Assembly: GCF_013426895.1 (NCBI RefSeq)
Contig: NZ_AP023174.1
Coordinates: 558,001 to 622,000 of the forward strand
DNA length: 64,000 nucleotides
Direction of reading: 5' to 3'
DNA from: Paraburkholderia largidicola
Lineage (GTDB): Bacteria > Pseudomonadota > Gammaproteobacteria > Burkholderiales > Burkholderiaceae
The notes beneath the pieces were generated by a model, which made no database searches, had not been told where the DNA came from, and worked only from the letters and a program-made list of their open reading frames with translations. Both the position numbers and the translations under genes were made by a program. Each line of letters opens with the position of its first letter. Within the stretch, counting starts at the first letter, position 1. This document shows, one piece after another, positions 47,436 to 56,130 of this stretch.

Positions 47436-49250
47436 ATGCATCGGCGCGGAACGAATCCCGACGCCATGCACAATGTTCCCGCCGCCACAGCTTCACCAAT
47501 CCACACCCCACTGGCGATCGACAACGCGCTCGCGCTTCATCGCGACGGCCAGCTCGACAGCGCCGAACAGGCGTATCGCGCGATTCTCGACGCGCAGCCT
47601 CGCGATGCGAAAGCCCTCTACATGCTCGGCGTGCTGTATCTGCAGCGTTCCGATGTCGAGCGCGCGATCGAACGTTTCGACGCGGCCCTCGCACTGCAGC
47701 CGAACGACGCCGACTGCCTGAACGATCGCGGCATCGCGGCGCTCGCACGCGACGACAACGAAGCCGCCGCGCACTTCTTCCGCCGGGCCACCGAATGCGC
47801 GCCACGCGATGCGCTTGCGCACTGCAATCTGGGCAAGGCGCTGCGGCGTGTGGGCAGACACGACGAGGCTTTGCGCGGTTTTCAGCAGGCGCTCGCGCTG
47901 GATAACGGCTTTTTCGACGCCGCGCTCGGCACAGCTGACATGCTCGAAGCCCTATCGCGACCGGCCGAGGCAATCGCTGCCTACCAGCACGCGGCGACGC
48001 TCGAACACGATGACGCGCGCGTGTTGCTTGGTCTGGGCAAGACGTTCAATGCCGTGCGTCGTCATGCTGAAGCCGCCGATTATTTTTCGCGCCTGTTGCA
48101 GCGGGAGCCCGCGAATCTCCAGGCGCTATTCGGCATCGCGTTCGCGACCGACGGTTTGTTGAAGTTCGACGACGCAATCGTCTGGTATCGGCACGCGCTG
48201 CGAATCGCGCCGGACTCGTCGACGCTGCACAACAACATCGCCTTCTCGCTGACCTGCCTGTCGCGCTACGACGAAGCCGACCACCATCTACGACGTGCGC
48301 TCGAACTCAGTCCCGGACTCGCCAACGCGTGCAAGCTGCTCGGCATGTCCGAATTGCGGCGCGGCAACTATCGTCAGGGCTGGGCGTACTACGAGCACCG
48401 CAAGCTCACGCAGTCGGGCCTGCGCGACTATGGAAAGCTCGACATTCCCGAATGGCAGGGCGAGCCTGTCGATGGCAAATGCTTTTTGATGGCGCGCGAG
48501 CAGGGCGCCGGCGATCAGGTGCAGTTCGTTCGCTATGCCGATGTGTTGCACGATCTCGGCGCAACCGTCGACATCTGGACGAGCGATGAACTTGCGCCGC
48601 TGTTCGCGCGCACGCGCGGCGTGCGTCACGTGCTGACGGAGCCGCCGGAAGGTCGCGGCTACGACTACTACTGCCGCATGATGAGCGTGCCCACATGGCT
48701 CGCCAGCGACGCGATTCCTCACGGCGTGCCCTATCTGTCGGCGGATCAAGCGCAGATCGCGACGTGGCGCACGCGGCTCGAACACGCCGCAGGCTCACGC
48801 AAAAAGGTCGGTCTGGTGTGGGCGGGCAATCCGGATCATTACCTCGATGTCTACCGCTCCGCGCCGCTGGCCGCGCTGGAGCCGCTCGCGTCGGTGCGCG
48901 ATGTCGCCTGGTTCGCGTTGCAGAAGGGCGCGGGAGAGTCCCAACTCGATGGTGTCGCGCATCGTTGGCCGATCTGCGCGCTTGGCCAGTTGCTCGACAG
49001 CTTTCACACGACGGCCGCCGTGATCCAGTCACTGGATCTCGTCATCACCGTCGATACCTCCGTCTCGCATCTGGCTGGCGCGCTCGGCAAGCCAGTGTGG
49101 GTGATGCTGCCCAAGCAGGCCGACTGGCGCTGGATGATGTCCGGTGAGACCAACCCATGGTATCCGAGCGCGCGGCTTTTCCGGCAACAGGTGTTGGGCG
49201 ACTGGTCGCCCGTCGTCGACGCGCTGCGCGGCGCGCTCGAAGCGCTCTAG
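47436..49250 (+). CDS. TPR protein with C-terminal glycosyltransferase-family-9-like domain
   Basis: The 604-residue protein has about eight tetratricopeptide repeats in residues 25–300 (for example ALHRDGQLDSAEQAYRAILD and LYMLGVLYLQRSDVERAIER), then a glycosyltransferase-B-like domain, about 330–604, related to ADP-heptose transferases: LMAREQGAGDQVQFVRYADV, KKVGLVWAGNPDH, and VDTSVSHLAGALGKPVWVML. Such proteins may glycosylate surface proteins or lipids, but the substrate is unknown. It sits alone between two polyol operons with its own upstream region, so it is probably unrelated to them. The start is not backed by a strong ribosome-binding site; ATG 47466 is an alternative. Confidence 0.8.
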   Translation: MHRRGTNPDAMHNVPAATASPIHTPLAIDNALALHRDGQLDSAEQAYRAILDAQPRDAKALYMLGVLYLQRSDVERAIERFDAALALQPNDADCLNDRGIAALARDDNEAAAHFFRRATECAPRDALAHCNLGKALRRVGRHDEALRGFQQALALDNGFFDAALGTADMLEALSRPAEAIAAYQHAATLEHDDARVLLGLGKTFNAVRRHAEAADYFSRLLQREPANLQALFGIAFATDGLLKFDDAIVWYRHALRIAPDSSTLHNNIAFSLTCLSRYDEADHHLRRALELSPGLANACKLLGMSELRRGNYRQGWAYYEHRKLTQSGLRDYGKLDIPEWQGEPVDGKCFLMAREQGAGDQVQFVRYADVLHDLGATVDIWTSDELAPLFARTRGVRHVLTEPPEGRGYDYYCRMMSVPTWLASDAIPHGVPYLSADQAQIATWRTRLEHAAGSRKKVGLVWAGNPDHYLDVYRSAPLAALEPLASVRDVAWFALQKGAGESQLDGVAHRWPICALGQLLDSFHTTAAVIQSLDLVITVDTSVSHLAGALGKPVWVMLPKQADWRWMMSGETNPWYPSARLFRQQVLGDWSPVVDALRGALEAL

Positions 49251-49277
49251 CGCAAGCGAGCCGCGCGCAGGCGCGGA

Positions 49278-50261
49278 CTAAGCGGCGCCGTGATTCAGCG
49301 CGGCGCGCGCGCACAACTCGTCGGTCACGAGCCCCGACAGCCAGCCGCCCTTCAACGCGGCAATCACCGCATTGCGCTTGCGTTCGCCGCCCGCGAAGCC
49401 GATCACGGGCCGCTTCGGCGGCGAATCGAGCCGCAGGCTCGTCACGCGGCGCCCCGTCGGCGATTCGACACGCGCACCGTTCGCATCGATCGGCAAACCG
49501 AGCAGTTCCGCCACCGCGCCCAGCGACACCAGTTCTTCCACTTCATCCGATGTGATGAAGCCGTCTTCATGCAGCGGGCAATGCAGCCCGATATTGCCGA
49601 TACCGACAAACGCGACATCCGCGTCGCCCGACAGCGACTCGACGATCCGGTACAGACGGTGATTGCACCACTGCGCGCGCTCGGCTTCGCTGTCCGCGAT
49701 CAAAGGCGCGGGCAGCAGAAAATGCTTGCCGCCCGTCTTTTCGGAGATGTGCAGTGCGACGTCGTAGCGGTTCGACGAGCCGTCCTGCGCAATCGCGCCG
49801 ACCATCGACACGAGGCGGTGCTGCGGCCGTTCCAGTTGCCCGACCTGATCGACGACGGCCTTCAGCGTACGACCGCTGCTCACCGCGACGACCATCGGCT
49901 TTTCTTCGCCGAGATAGCGTTCCATCACCTGCGCGCCCGCGACGGCGAGCTTGCGGTCGATCTCCTCGGGCTTGTCGTTGTCGACGGGGACGACTTCGCA
50001 CATCGACAGCCCGTAGCGCTTCGACAGCTGGTCGGCGAGCGACAGACAATCCGCCAGCCGATGATCGACGCGTACGCGTATCAGGTTCTTCTCGACGGCG
50101 AACGCGACGAGCCGTTGCGCGACGGGCCGCGATACCTGCAGTTTTTCCGCGATCTCGTTCTGCGTATTGCCGGCGACGTAATAGAGCCAGGCGGCGCGCG
50201 TCGCGAGATCGAGCTTTTCAGTGGACTTGGGCACGATGTTGTCGGTCTGTATGGCGCTCAT
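49278..50261 (-). CDS. SorC/DeoR-family sugar-binding transcriptional regulator
   Basis: The 327-residue regulator has an N-terminal helix-turn-helix (about 25–60; YYVAGNTQNEIAEKLQVSRP) and a large C-terminal phosphosugar-isomerase-like effector domain (VVAVSSGRTLKAVVDQVG, AFVGIGNIGLHCPLHE, PVIGFAGGERKRNAVIAAL). ATG 50261 is chosen; a GTG 6 bases earlier also keeps the frame. It is last in the dalD–xylB–sorC run, and two near-identical palindromes lie before the smo and dalD genes, so it probably controls both operons in response to a sugar phosphate. Confidence 0.87.
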   Translation of the reverse strand: MSAIQTDNIVPKSTEKLDLATRAAWLYYVAGNTQNEIAEKLQVSRPVAQRLVAFAVEKNLIRVRVDHRLADCLSLADQLSKRYGLSMCEVVPVDNDKPEEIDRKLAVAGAQVMERYLGEEKPMVVAVSSGRTLKAVVDQVGQLERPQHRLVSMVGAIAQDGSSNRYDVALHISEKTGGKHFLLPAPLIADSEAERAQWCNHRLYRIVESLSGDADVAFVGIGNIGLHCPLHEDGFITSDEVEELVSLGAVAELLGLPIDANGARVESPTGRRVTSLRLDSPPKRPVIGFAGGERKRNAVIAALKGGWLSGLVTDELCARAALNHGAA

Positions 50262-50361
50262 GCGCACAACGTCGATGTGTCACCAGGAAGCCTTCATCAG
50301 GCGATCTGGTGCGCTGCATGCCGTGGACGTTCATCGCAGTCTTCACGGGTGGTTCACACGT

Positions 50362-51846
50362 TCAAGTCGCGTCCGCTTCGGGCGCGGGCGCGAACATCGG
50401 CTTCACATGCCGGTACAGCGCGCGATAGCTCGCGAGCCGCTCGCGCAGCATCGCATGTCGCCGCGCGTTCGGCGTGAATTCGATTTCGACGGGCGGCTTG
50501 GTCAACACCTTCGCCGGATCGCCGCCTGCCGCGAGCCAGCCCAGACGCGCCGCGCCGAGCGCCGCGCCCGTTTCGCCGCCGCCGTGCTTGCGCGTGGTGG
50601 TGTTCAGCGAATCGGCGAGCAGCTGCGCCCAATAGTTGCTTCGTGCACCGCCGCCGAGCAGCGACAGCGCGTTCACTTCGGTGCCCGCCGCGCGCAGTGC
50701 ATCGAGTCCGTCCGTCAGCGCGAGCGTCACGCCTTCGAGCACGGCGTAGCCGAGCAGCGCACGGTCGGTTGCGTGCGTCATGCCGAAGAACACGCCTTGC
50801 GAATACGGATCGTTGTGCGGCGTGCGTTCGCCCGACAGATACGGCAGGAACAGCGGTGCAGTGGCAAGCGCGTCGTCGGGCAGCTTTTCGACTTCGGCGA
50901 GCAGCGTCGGCTCATCGGTGGAGGTGAGCTTGCAGACCCAGCGCAGGCAACTCGCCGCCGACAGCACCACGCTCATCTGATGCCAGCGGTCGGGGATCGC
51001 ATGACAGAACGCATGCACAGCCGATTCGGGGTTCGGGCGAAAGCTGTTGCCGATCACGCACAGCACGCCCGACGTGCCGAGCGACACGAAGCCGTCGCCC
51101 GGTTGCGTCGCGCCGATGCCGATTGCGCTCGTCGCGTTGTCGCCGCCGCCCGCTGCGACCACGACGGGTTCGCGCAAGCCGAGTTCGCGCGCGAGTTCGG
51201 GCCGCAGCATGCCCGACGGGGCGCTGCCTTCCGCGAGACGCGGCATGTGCGAACGGTTCAGATCGCAGGCGGCGAGCAGCGTGTCGGACCAGTCGCGCTG
51301 CGCGACATCGAGCCAGAGGGTGCCGGCGGCGTCGGATGGGTCGGAGACCTTGTCGCCCGTCAGTTGCAGGCGCAAGTAGTCCTTCGGCAGTAGCACGCAG
51401 GCCGTCTGCCGGAAAATCTCCGGCTCGTGACGCGCGACCCATAGCAGCTTCGGCGCGGTGAAGCCGGGCATCGCCAGATTGCCGGCAATCCGGTGCAGGT
51501 CCGGCGCGCGGCGGTACAGCTCGTCGCACTCCTCGACCGCGCGCATGTCGTTCCACAGGATCGCTGGGCGCAGCACGCGGTCTTCGCTGTCGAGCAGCAC
51601 GGCACCGTGCATCTGTCCCGACAGCCCGATGCCGCGAATCTGCGCGAACTGCTCCGGGTAGCGGTCGCGCAACGCGAACAGCGCGGCGCGCGTGCCTTGC
51701 CACCAGTCGGACGGATTCTGTTCCGACCAGCGCTGATGCGGCCGCGAAACCGTGAACGGAGAACCTGCCGTGCCGACCACGCGTCCATCGGAGGCGAGCA
51801 GCAGAACTTTTACTTCGGACGTGCCGAGGTCGATGCCGAGATACAT
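50362..51846 (-). CDS. xylB: Xylulokinase
   Basis: The 494-residue FGGY kinase phosphorylates D-xylulose to xylulose 5-phosphate for the pentose phosphate pathway. It begins MYLGIDLGTSEVKVLLLASD and shows GIGLSGQMHGAVLLD, AILWNDMRAVEECDEL, LPKDYLRLQLTGDKVSDPSDAAGT, FLPYLSGERTPHNDP and LSLLGGGARSNYWAQLLAD. This is a full-length, canonical XylB. It follows dalD on the same strand, so D-arabitol would be oxidised to D-xylulose and then phosphorylated. Confidence 0.93.
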   Translation of the reverse strand: MYLGIDLGTSEVKVLLLASDGRVVGTAGSPFTVSRPHQRWSEQNPSDWWQGTRAALFALRDRYPEQFAQIRGIGLSGQMHGAVLLDSEDRVLRPAILWNDMRAVEECDELYRRAPDLHRIAGNLAMPGFTAPKLLWVARHEPEIFRQTACVLLPKDYLRLQLTGDKVSDPSDAAGTLWLDVAQRDWSDTLLAACDLNRSHMPRLAEGSAPSGMLRPELARELGLREPVVVAAGGGDNATSAIGIGATQPGDGFVSLGTSGVLCVIGNSFRPNPESAVHAFCHAIPDRWHQMSVVLSAASCLRWVCKLTSTDEPTLLAEVEKLPDDALATAPLFLPYLSGERTPHNDPYSQGVFFGMTHATDRALLGYAVLEGVTLALTDGLDALRAAGTEVNALSLLGGGARSNYWAQLLADSLNTTTRKHGGGETGAALGAARLGWLAAGGDPAKVLTKPPVEIEFTPNARRHAMLRERLASYRALYRHVKPMFAPAPEADAT

Positions 51847-51956
51847 GGGCGCGAAACCTTCACCGGTAGGAGATGCGCTACTTTAGCCGCATGCTGCGTG
51901 CGATGCCATGCGCAAAAGACCTGACGCATGGCCTGCATCGGATGCGGCGCTCAAGG

Positions 51957-51992
51957 AAAAAGGCCGCGCGTGGATCGTCGCCATGCGCGGCC
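51957..51992 (-). terminator. Intrinsic terminator after dalD (minus strand)
   Basis: Read on the minus strand, GGCCGCGCATGG and CCACGCGCGGCC form a 12-bp stem (one G·T pair) with a 7-base loop, followed by TTTTT. It lies 27 bases after the dalD stop and before xylB, so it would reduce read-through into xylB. Confidence 0.75.
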
Positions 51993-52018
51993 GGGTGCAA
52001 AGACTTGGGCCGTTGCGC

Positions 52019-53428
52019 TTAGCCGTTGCGCTTCTCGTACCACTCGTTGAGAACCGCGATGGCCGTGCGCACGACTTTCTCGAGCGAAGCCGTGCCCGCC
52101 ATGCTGCCCCACAGCAGCTTGTCCGCGCAGAACGCCTGCACCGGATCGGCCGCACTGAAGAAGCCGCGCGCGACGCCTTCGTCCATCACGCCGTCCTGAT
52201 ACGTGTATGGCAGCTTGCCTTGCTGCCACTCGTCGAGAAAGCGGAAGAACAGCGCGGGCAGCATGGCCGTCGCGTTCGGCTCGACGTTGCGTTCGAAGCA
52301 CTCGGACAGTGTCGGCGCAATGAAGCCGGGAATCTTCGAGAAGCCATCTGCGGCGACGCGCTGATTCGTGTCCTGGATATAAGGATTACCGAAGCGTTCG
52401 AGCACGACATCGCGATACTTCGCGAGATCGAGCGGGCTCGGCGTGAGACAGGGAATCACGTCCTGCGTCACATAGTCGTACGCGAACTGGCGGATCTCGG
52501 GGTCGAGCGTGCCTTCGTGGATATACGTGAGCCCGACCAGCGTGCCCGCCCACGCGATACAGCTATGCGTCGCGTTGAGGATGCGGATCTTCGCCTCTTC
52601 GTACGGCAGCACCGATTCGACCAGTTCCGCGCCAACCTGCTCCCAGGCCGGCCGTCCGGCGATGAAATGATCCTCGATCACCCACTGGATAAACGACTCG
52701 CCCATCACGGGGCAAGCATCGTCGAAGCCTGTCGCGGCCTTCACGCGTTCGCGCACGTCAGGTGTGGGACGCGGCGTGATGCGATCGACCATCGAATTCG
52801 GACACGCGGTGTTCGCGTCGAACCACTTGCGCAATTCGCTCGCGCCGCGCCGCTCCAGAAACTGCGTCATGCCCGCGCGGAAGCGGTCGCCGTTGCTGCG
52901 CAGGTTGTCGCACGTTTGCAGCGTGACGGGGCCCGCATTGCGCTGCATGCGCGCTTCGAGAATCGCCGCGAGCGCGCCATAGATGGTGGTGCGCGCGCCG
53001 TTCAGGTCGGCGGCGAGGTCGGGATTGGCCGTATCGAGCTTGTCGTGCTCGTCGAGGTAATAGCCGCCTTCCGTCACGGTGAACGCGATGATCTTGCACG
53101 CGGGATCGGCGCCCGCTTCGACGAGTGCATCGAGATTCTTCGACCACGGCACCACACGTTCGATCGAACGGATCGTCTCGTACGCGCGCTCGCCTTGCGG
53201 CGTGACGGTTTCGAGCGTGTAGACGCCGTTTTGCGCGGCGAGCGCTTCGGCGACGGCGTTCATGTCGCTGCGGATGTTGCCGACGGTCAGCGACCAGTGC
53301 GGATCGCCGGGCTTGCGCGCTTCGTTGAGCCGGTGCAGATACCAGGCCTGATGCGCGCGATGGAACGAGCCCGCGCCGATATGCAGGATACCCTGCTTGC
53401 TTGCGCCGCTGCTTTGGCCGCTGTTCAT
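52019..53428 (-). CDS. dalD: Mannitol/D-arabinitol dehydrogenase family protein
   Basis: The 469-residue polyol-specific long-chain dehydrogenase uses NAD to oxidise mannitol to fructose or D-arabitol to D-xylulose. The N-terminal cofactor site is [20 protein letters not shown]; the catalytic Lys lies within the family segment [39 protein letters not shown] is also typical. AGGAGACACAT precedes the ATG. Its neighbour xylB favours D-arabitol as substrate, while the smo genes nearby fit sorbitol/mannitol, so the symbol is tentative (mtlK/mtlD is the alternative). Confidence 0.85.
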   Translation of the reverse strand: MNSGQSSGASKQGILHIGAGSFHRAHQAWYLHRLNEARKPGDPHWSLTVGNIRSDMNAVAEALAAQNGVYTLETVTPQGERAYETIRSIERVVPWSKNLDALVEAGADPACKIIAFTVTEGGYYLDEHDKLDTANPDLAADLNGARTTIYGALAAILEARMQRNAGPVTLQTCDNLRSNGDRFRAGMTQFLERRGASELRKWFDANTACPNSMVDRITPRPTPDVRERVKAATGFDDACPVMGESFIQWVIEDHFIAGRPAWEQVGAELVESVLPYEEAKIRILNATHSCIAWAGTLVGLTYIHEGTLDPEIRQFAYDYVTQDVIPCLTPSPLDLAKYRDVVLERFGNPYIQDTNQRVAADGFSKIPGFIAPTLSECFERNVEPNATAMLPALFFRFLDEWQQGKLPYTYQDGVMDEGVARGFFSAADPVQAFCADKLLWGSMAGTASLEKVVRTAIAVLNEWYEKRNG

Positions 53429-53873
53429 ATGTGTCTCCTAAATGCGCACGGTCTTTCGCGTGCGTTCCTTGGGATAAGTCTAGAAGGTGTCCCGGCGTTG
53501 TGAGCCGATGTCGGAAGAATATGAGAGCATTTGCTCTGCATTTGAACTAATGATCGTATTCGGCCGATTGAAAGTCAAGGCGCAGCACACTGCTTTTCGT
53601 GGCGCAGCGCGGTGGGACGGGCGTTTCCAACGAACACGACGTGCGCGGAATGCTGCCGCACAAGCGATCGCAGGGCTGTTGCATTGCATCAAATTTGACA
53701 GCGCAGAGGCCAGGACTAACCCGAATGCAAAAAAGTATCGGTCGACGGTCTCATTTCTAGTGGCCGCCATTGCGCCATGGGTCTAACTTTCGGTACACAC
53801 GACAAGAGCAATAAAGCATGTTCATGCCGCGAGCGAACCGCCCGCGTCTGGAAGAAGAAACAGGAGGAAGACA
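53429..53873. other. Divergent intergenic region dalD / AraC regulator
   Basis: This 445-base region is less GC-rich than its surroundings. It holds the shared palindrome at 53523–53536 and presumably promoters for dalD and for the AraC gene. A 99-codon open frame from 53487 has no ribosome-binding site or coding bias and is not called. Confidence 0.5.
53523..53536. promoter_or_regulatory. Palindrome shared with the smo operon (candidate SorC-type operator)
   Basis: GAGAGCATTTGCTC lies 95 bases upstream of the dalD start and differs by one base from GAGAGCAATTGCTC at 41021–41034 before smoS. Flanking T extends the symmetry here (AGAGCA / TGCTCT). Confidence 0.5.
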
Positions 53874-53978
53874 ATGAAGGGCATCGTCACGCCGGTTACG
53901 TGGTTGCACGCGCATCGACATGCGGATCTGCATGTGCGTCGCGCGGGATACGCGCACGATGCGCGGCGCTTCGTCTGA
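53874..53978 (+). CDS. Small upstream ORF (34 aa), possible leader peptide of the AraC gene
   Basis: A 34-codon frame starting MKGIVTPVTWLHAHRHADLH follows a near-consensus ribosome-binding site (CAGGAGGAAG, ATG 4 bases later) and stops 20 bases before the AraC regulator start. It is rich in His, Arg and Ala. The strong site and position suggest it is translated, as a leader peptide or small protein; no homologue is known to me. An alternative is that this site serves nothing and the frame is chance. Confidence 0.4.
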   Translation: MKGIVTPVTWLHAHRHADLHVRRAGYAHDARRFV

Positions 53979-53998
53979 ACCGCGATCAGGAGACCGAC

Positions 53999-55021
53999 GT
54001 GCAACCCGATCTCGAACTGGTCAGCGTGCGCCGCGACGAGTCATTCAAGGCGTGGTATCACGGCTTTCCTTACCGCACGGTGCGCTGGCACTTTCACCCT
54101 GAATTCGAAATCCATCTGATCGTCGCGACGACGGGCAAGATGTTCGTCGGCGATTACATCGGCAGCTTCGCGCCGGGCAATCTTGTGCTGATGGGACCGA
54201 ACCTGCCGCACAACTGGGTCAGCGAAGTACCCGAAGGCGTGACGATCGCGCAGCGTAATCTCGTCGTGCAGTTCGGCCAGGACTTCGTCGCGCATTGCAC
54301 GGAGGGCTTCCCCGAGTGGCGCACGCTCGAAGCGCTGCTCGCCGATTCGCGCCGCGGCGTGTCGTTCGGCCCGCAGACCAGCGCACTCATCCAGCCGCTC
54401 TTCATGGAACTGCTCGACGCGCGCGGCCTGCGCCGTATCGTGCTGTTTCTTTCGATGATGGAAATCCTGCTGAATGCGAGCGACCGCGAATTGCTCGCCA
54501 GCCCCGCGTATCAGATCGATCCGACCAGCTACGCGTCGACGCGCATCAATCACGTGCTGTCGTATATCGGCAAGAACCTCGCGTCGGAGTTGCGCGAATC
54601 CGATCTCGCGCAACTCGCGGGGCAGAGCGTAAGCGCGTTCTCGCGTTATTTCCGCCGCCATACGGGTTTGCCGTTCGTGCAGTACGTGAACCGCATGCGC
54701 ATCAATCTCGCGTGTCAGTTGCTGATGGACGACGAGTTGAGCGTCACCGACATCTGCTACAAGGTCGGCTTCAATAATCTGTCGAACTTCAACCGGCAGT
54801 TTCTCACCGCGAAAGGCATCCCTCCGTCGAAGTTCCGGCGCTTCCAGCAACTGAACGACGCGAGCCGCGTCGCTTCGGAAGCAGCGGCGGCGCTCGGCAA
54901 GGGCATCGCCAACGCGCCTTCGATCGTGCCGGCCGCGCAGACGCCCAGTCATCAGCACGGCCAGCCACGCGCCGCGCCCGCGGCGTATCCGCCTCACGGC
55001 TCGCCGCTCGCGACGACCTAG
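53999..55021 (+). CDS. AraC-family transcriptional regulator
   Basis: The 340-residue regulator has an N-terminal cupin ligand domain (about 15–150: WHFHPEFEIHLIVATTGKMFVGD pattern, with PGNLVLMGPNLPHNW) and two helix-turn-helices near 205–290 (LAQLAGQSVSAFSRYFRRHT, ICYKVGFNNLSNFNRQFL). The C-terminal 40 residues are Ala/Pro/His-rich and probably disordered. GTG 53999 was chosen because AGGAGA sits 5 bases before it; the longer frame (open to 53777) overlaps the small ORF and lacks domain sense. It probably activates the downstream ABC transporter and polyol genes. Confidence 0.85.
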   Translation: MQPDLELVSVRRDESFKAWYHGFPYRTVRWHFHPEFEIHLIVATTGKMFVGDYIGSFAPGNLVLMGPNLPHNWVSEVPEGVTIAQRNLVVQFGQDFVAHCTEGFPEWRTLEALLADSRRGVSFGPQTSALIQPLFMELLDARGLRRIVLFLSMMEILLNASDRELLASPAYQIDPTSYASTRINHVLSYIGKNLASELRESDLAQLAGQSVSAFSRYFRRHTGLPFVQYVNRMRINLACQLLMDDELSVTDICYKVGFNNLSNFNRQFLTAKGIPPSKFRRFQQLNDASRVASEAAAALGKGIANAPSIVPAAQTPSHQHGQPRAAPAAYPPHGSPLATT

Positions 55022-55066
55022 GGCACTTTCTCTAGCGTTTCCGTAGCTCACCGCTGCACCGTCCGA

Positions 55067-55087
55067 TCACGCGCTGACACCGCGTGA
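55067..55087. promoter_or_regulatory. Inverted repeat upstream of the ribose-type ABC operon
   Basis: TCACGCG and CGCGTGA flank a 7-base spacer, 35 bases before the binding-protein start. It could be an operator or a weak hairpin; there is no T-tract. Confidence 0.35.
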
Positions 55088-55121
55088 GGGACGCACTCAT
55101 CCTCAAAAACGGAGACAAGCC

Positions 55122-56063
55122 ATGACGCACACCACTTCACATCACGCCTTGCGCCTGCGCGCCACGCTGACTTTTGCCGCCGTGATGCTCGGCGCGCCGT
55201 TCGTTGCGCCCGTGGCCGAAGCGGCGCCGCTGAAGATCGGCATGACGTTCCAGGAACTGAACAACCCGTACTTCGTGACGATGCAAAAGGCGTTGAACGA
55301 TGCGGCGGCATCGATCGGCGCGACGGTCGTCGTCACCGACGCGCATCACGACGTGAGCAAGCAGGTGAGCGACGTCGAAGACATGCTGCAGAAGAAGATC
55401 GACATTCTGCTGGTGAACCCGACGGATTCGACGGGTATTCAGTCGGCGGTGGCGTCGGCGAAGAAGGCGGGCGCCGTGGTCGTCGCCGTGGATGCGAACG
55501 CGAACGGTCCCGTCGATTCGTTCGTCGGTTCGAAGAATTTCGACGCTGGCCAGATGTCGTGCGAGTACCTCGCGAAAGCCATTGGCGGCAGCGGCGAAGT
55601 GGCGATTCTCGACGGCATTCCCGTGGTGCCGATTCTCGAGCGTGTGCGCGGCTGCAAGGCGGCGCTCGCAAAGTTCCCGAACGTGAAGATCGTCGATACG
55701 CAGAACGGCAAGCAGGAACGCGCGACGGCCCTGTCCGTCACCGAGAACATGATTCAGGCGCATCCGAACCTGAAGGGCATCTTCAGCGTGAACGATGGTG
55801 GATCGATGGGCGCGTTGTCCGCGATCGAATCGTCGGGCAAGGACATCAAGCTGACGAGCGTCGATGGTGCGCCGGAAGCGATCACTGCGCTCCAGAAGCC
55901 GAATTCGAAGTTCATCGAAACGTCCGCGCAATTTCCGCGTGACCAGATTCGCCTCGCCATCGGTGTGGCGCTTGCGAAGAAGTGGGGCGCCAATGTGCCG
56001 AAGACGATTCCTGTCGACGTGAAACTCGTCGACAAGGACAACGCGAAGGGCTTCAGCTGGTAA
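55122..56063 (+). CDS. Sugar/polyol ABC transporter substrate-binding protein (RbsB-like)
   Basis: The 313-residue periplasmic type I binding protein (family 2) has a signal peptide ending APVAEAAP. The mature part begins LKIGMTFQELNNPYFVTMQK, and shows DILLVNPTDSTGIQSAVASA and FSVNDGGSMGALSAIESSG. The ligand is probably a polyol or pentose, judging from the dehydrogenase and kinase genes downstream. GGAGACAAGCC precedes the ATG. First gene of a six-gene operon. Confidence 0.9.
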   Translation: MTHTTSHHALRLRATLTFAAVMLGAPFVAPVAEAAPLKIGMTFQELNNPYFVTMQKALNDAAASIGATVVVTDAHHDVSKQVSDVEDMLQKKIDILLVNPTDSTGIQSAVASAKKAGAVVVAVDANANGPVDSFVGSKNFDAGQMSCEYLAKAIGGSGEVAILDGIPVVPILERVRGCKAALAKFPNVKIVDTQNGKQERATALSVTENMIQAHPNLKGIFSVNDGGSMGALSAIESSGKDIKLTSVDGAPEAITALQKPNSKFIETSAQFPRDQIRLAIGVALAKKWGANVPKTIPVDVKLVDKDNAKGFSW

Positions 56064-56130
56064 GCGACGTGTTGTGCATGGGTGACGCAGGCGAAGCCCG
56101 CGTCACCGCATTAAACGCAGAGGAAACGCG

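Noticed and set aside
53487..53786. 99-codon open frame upstream of the AraC gene
   Set aside because: No ribosome-binding site, no coding bias, overlaps the control region and the palindrome; treated as chance.
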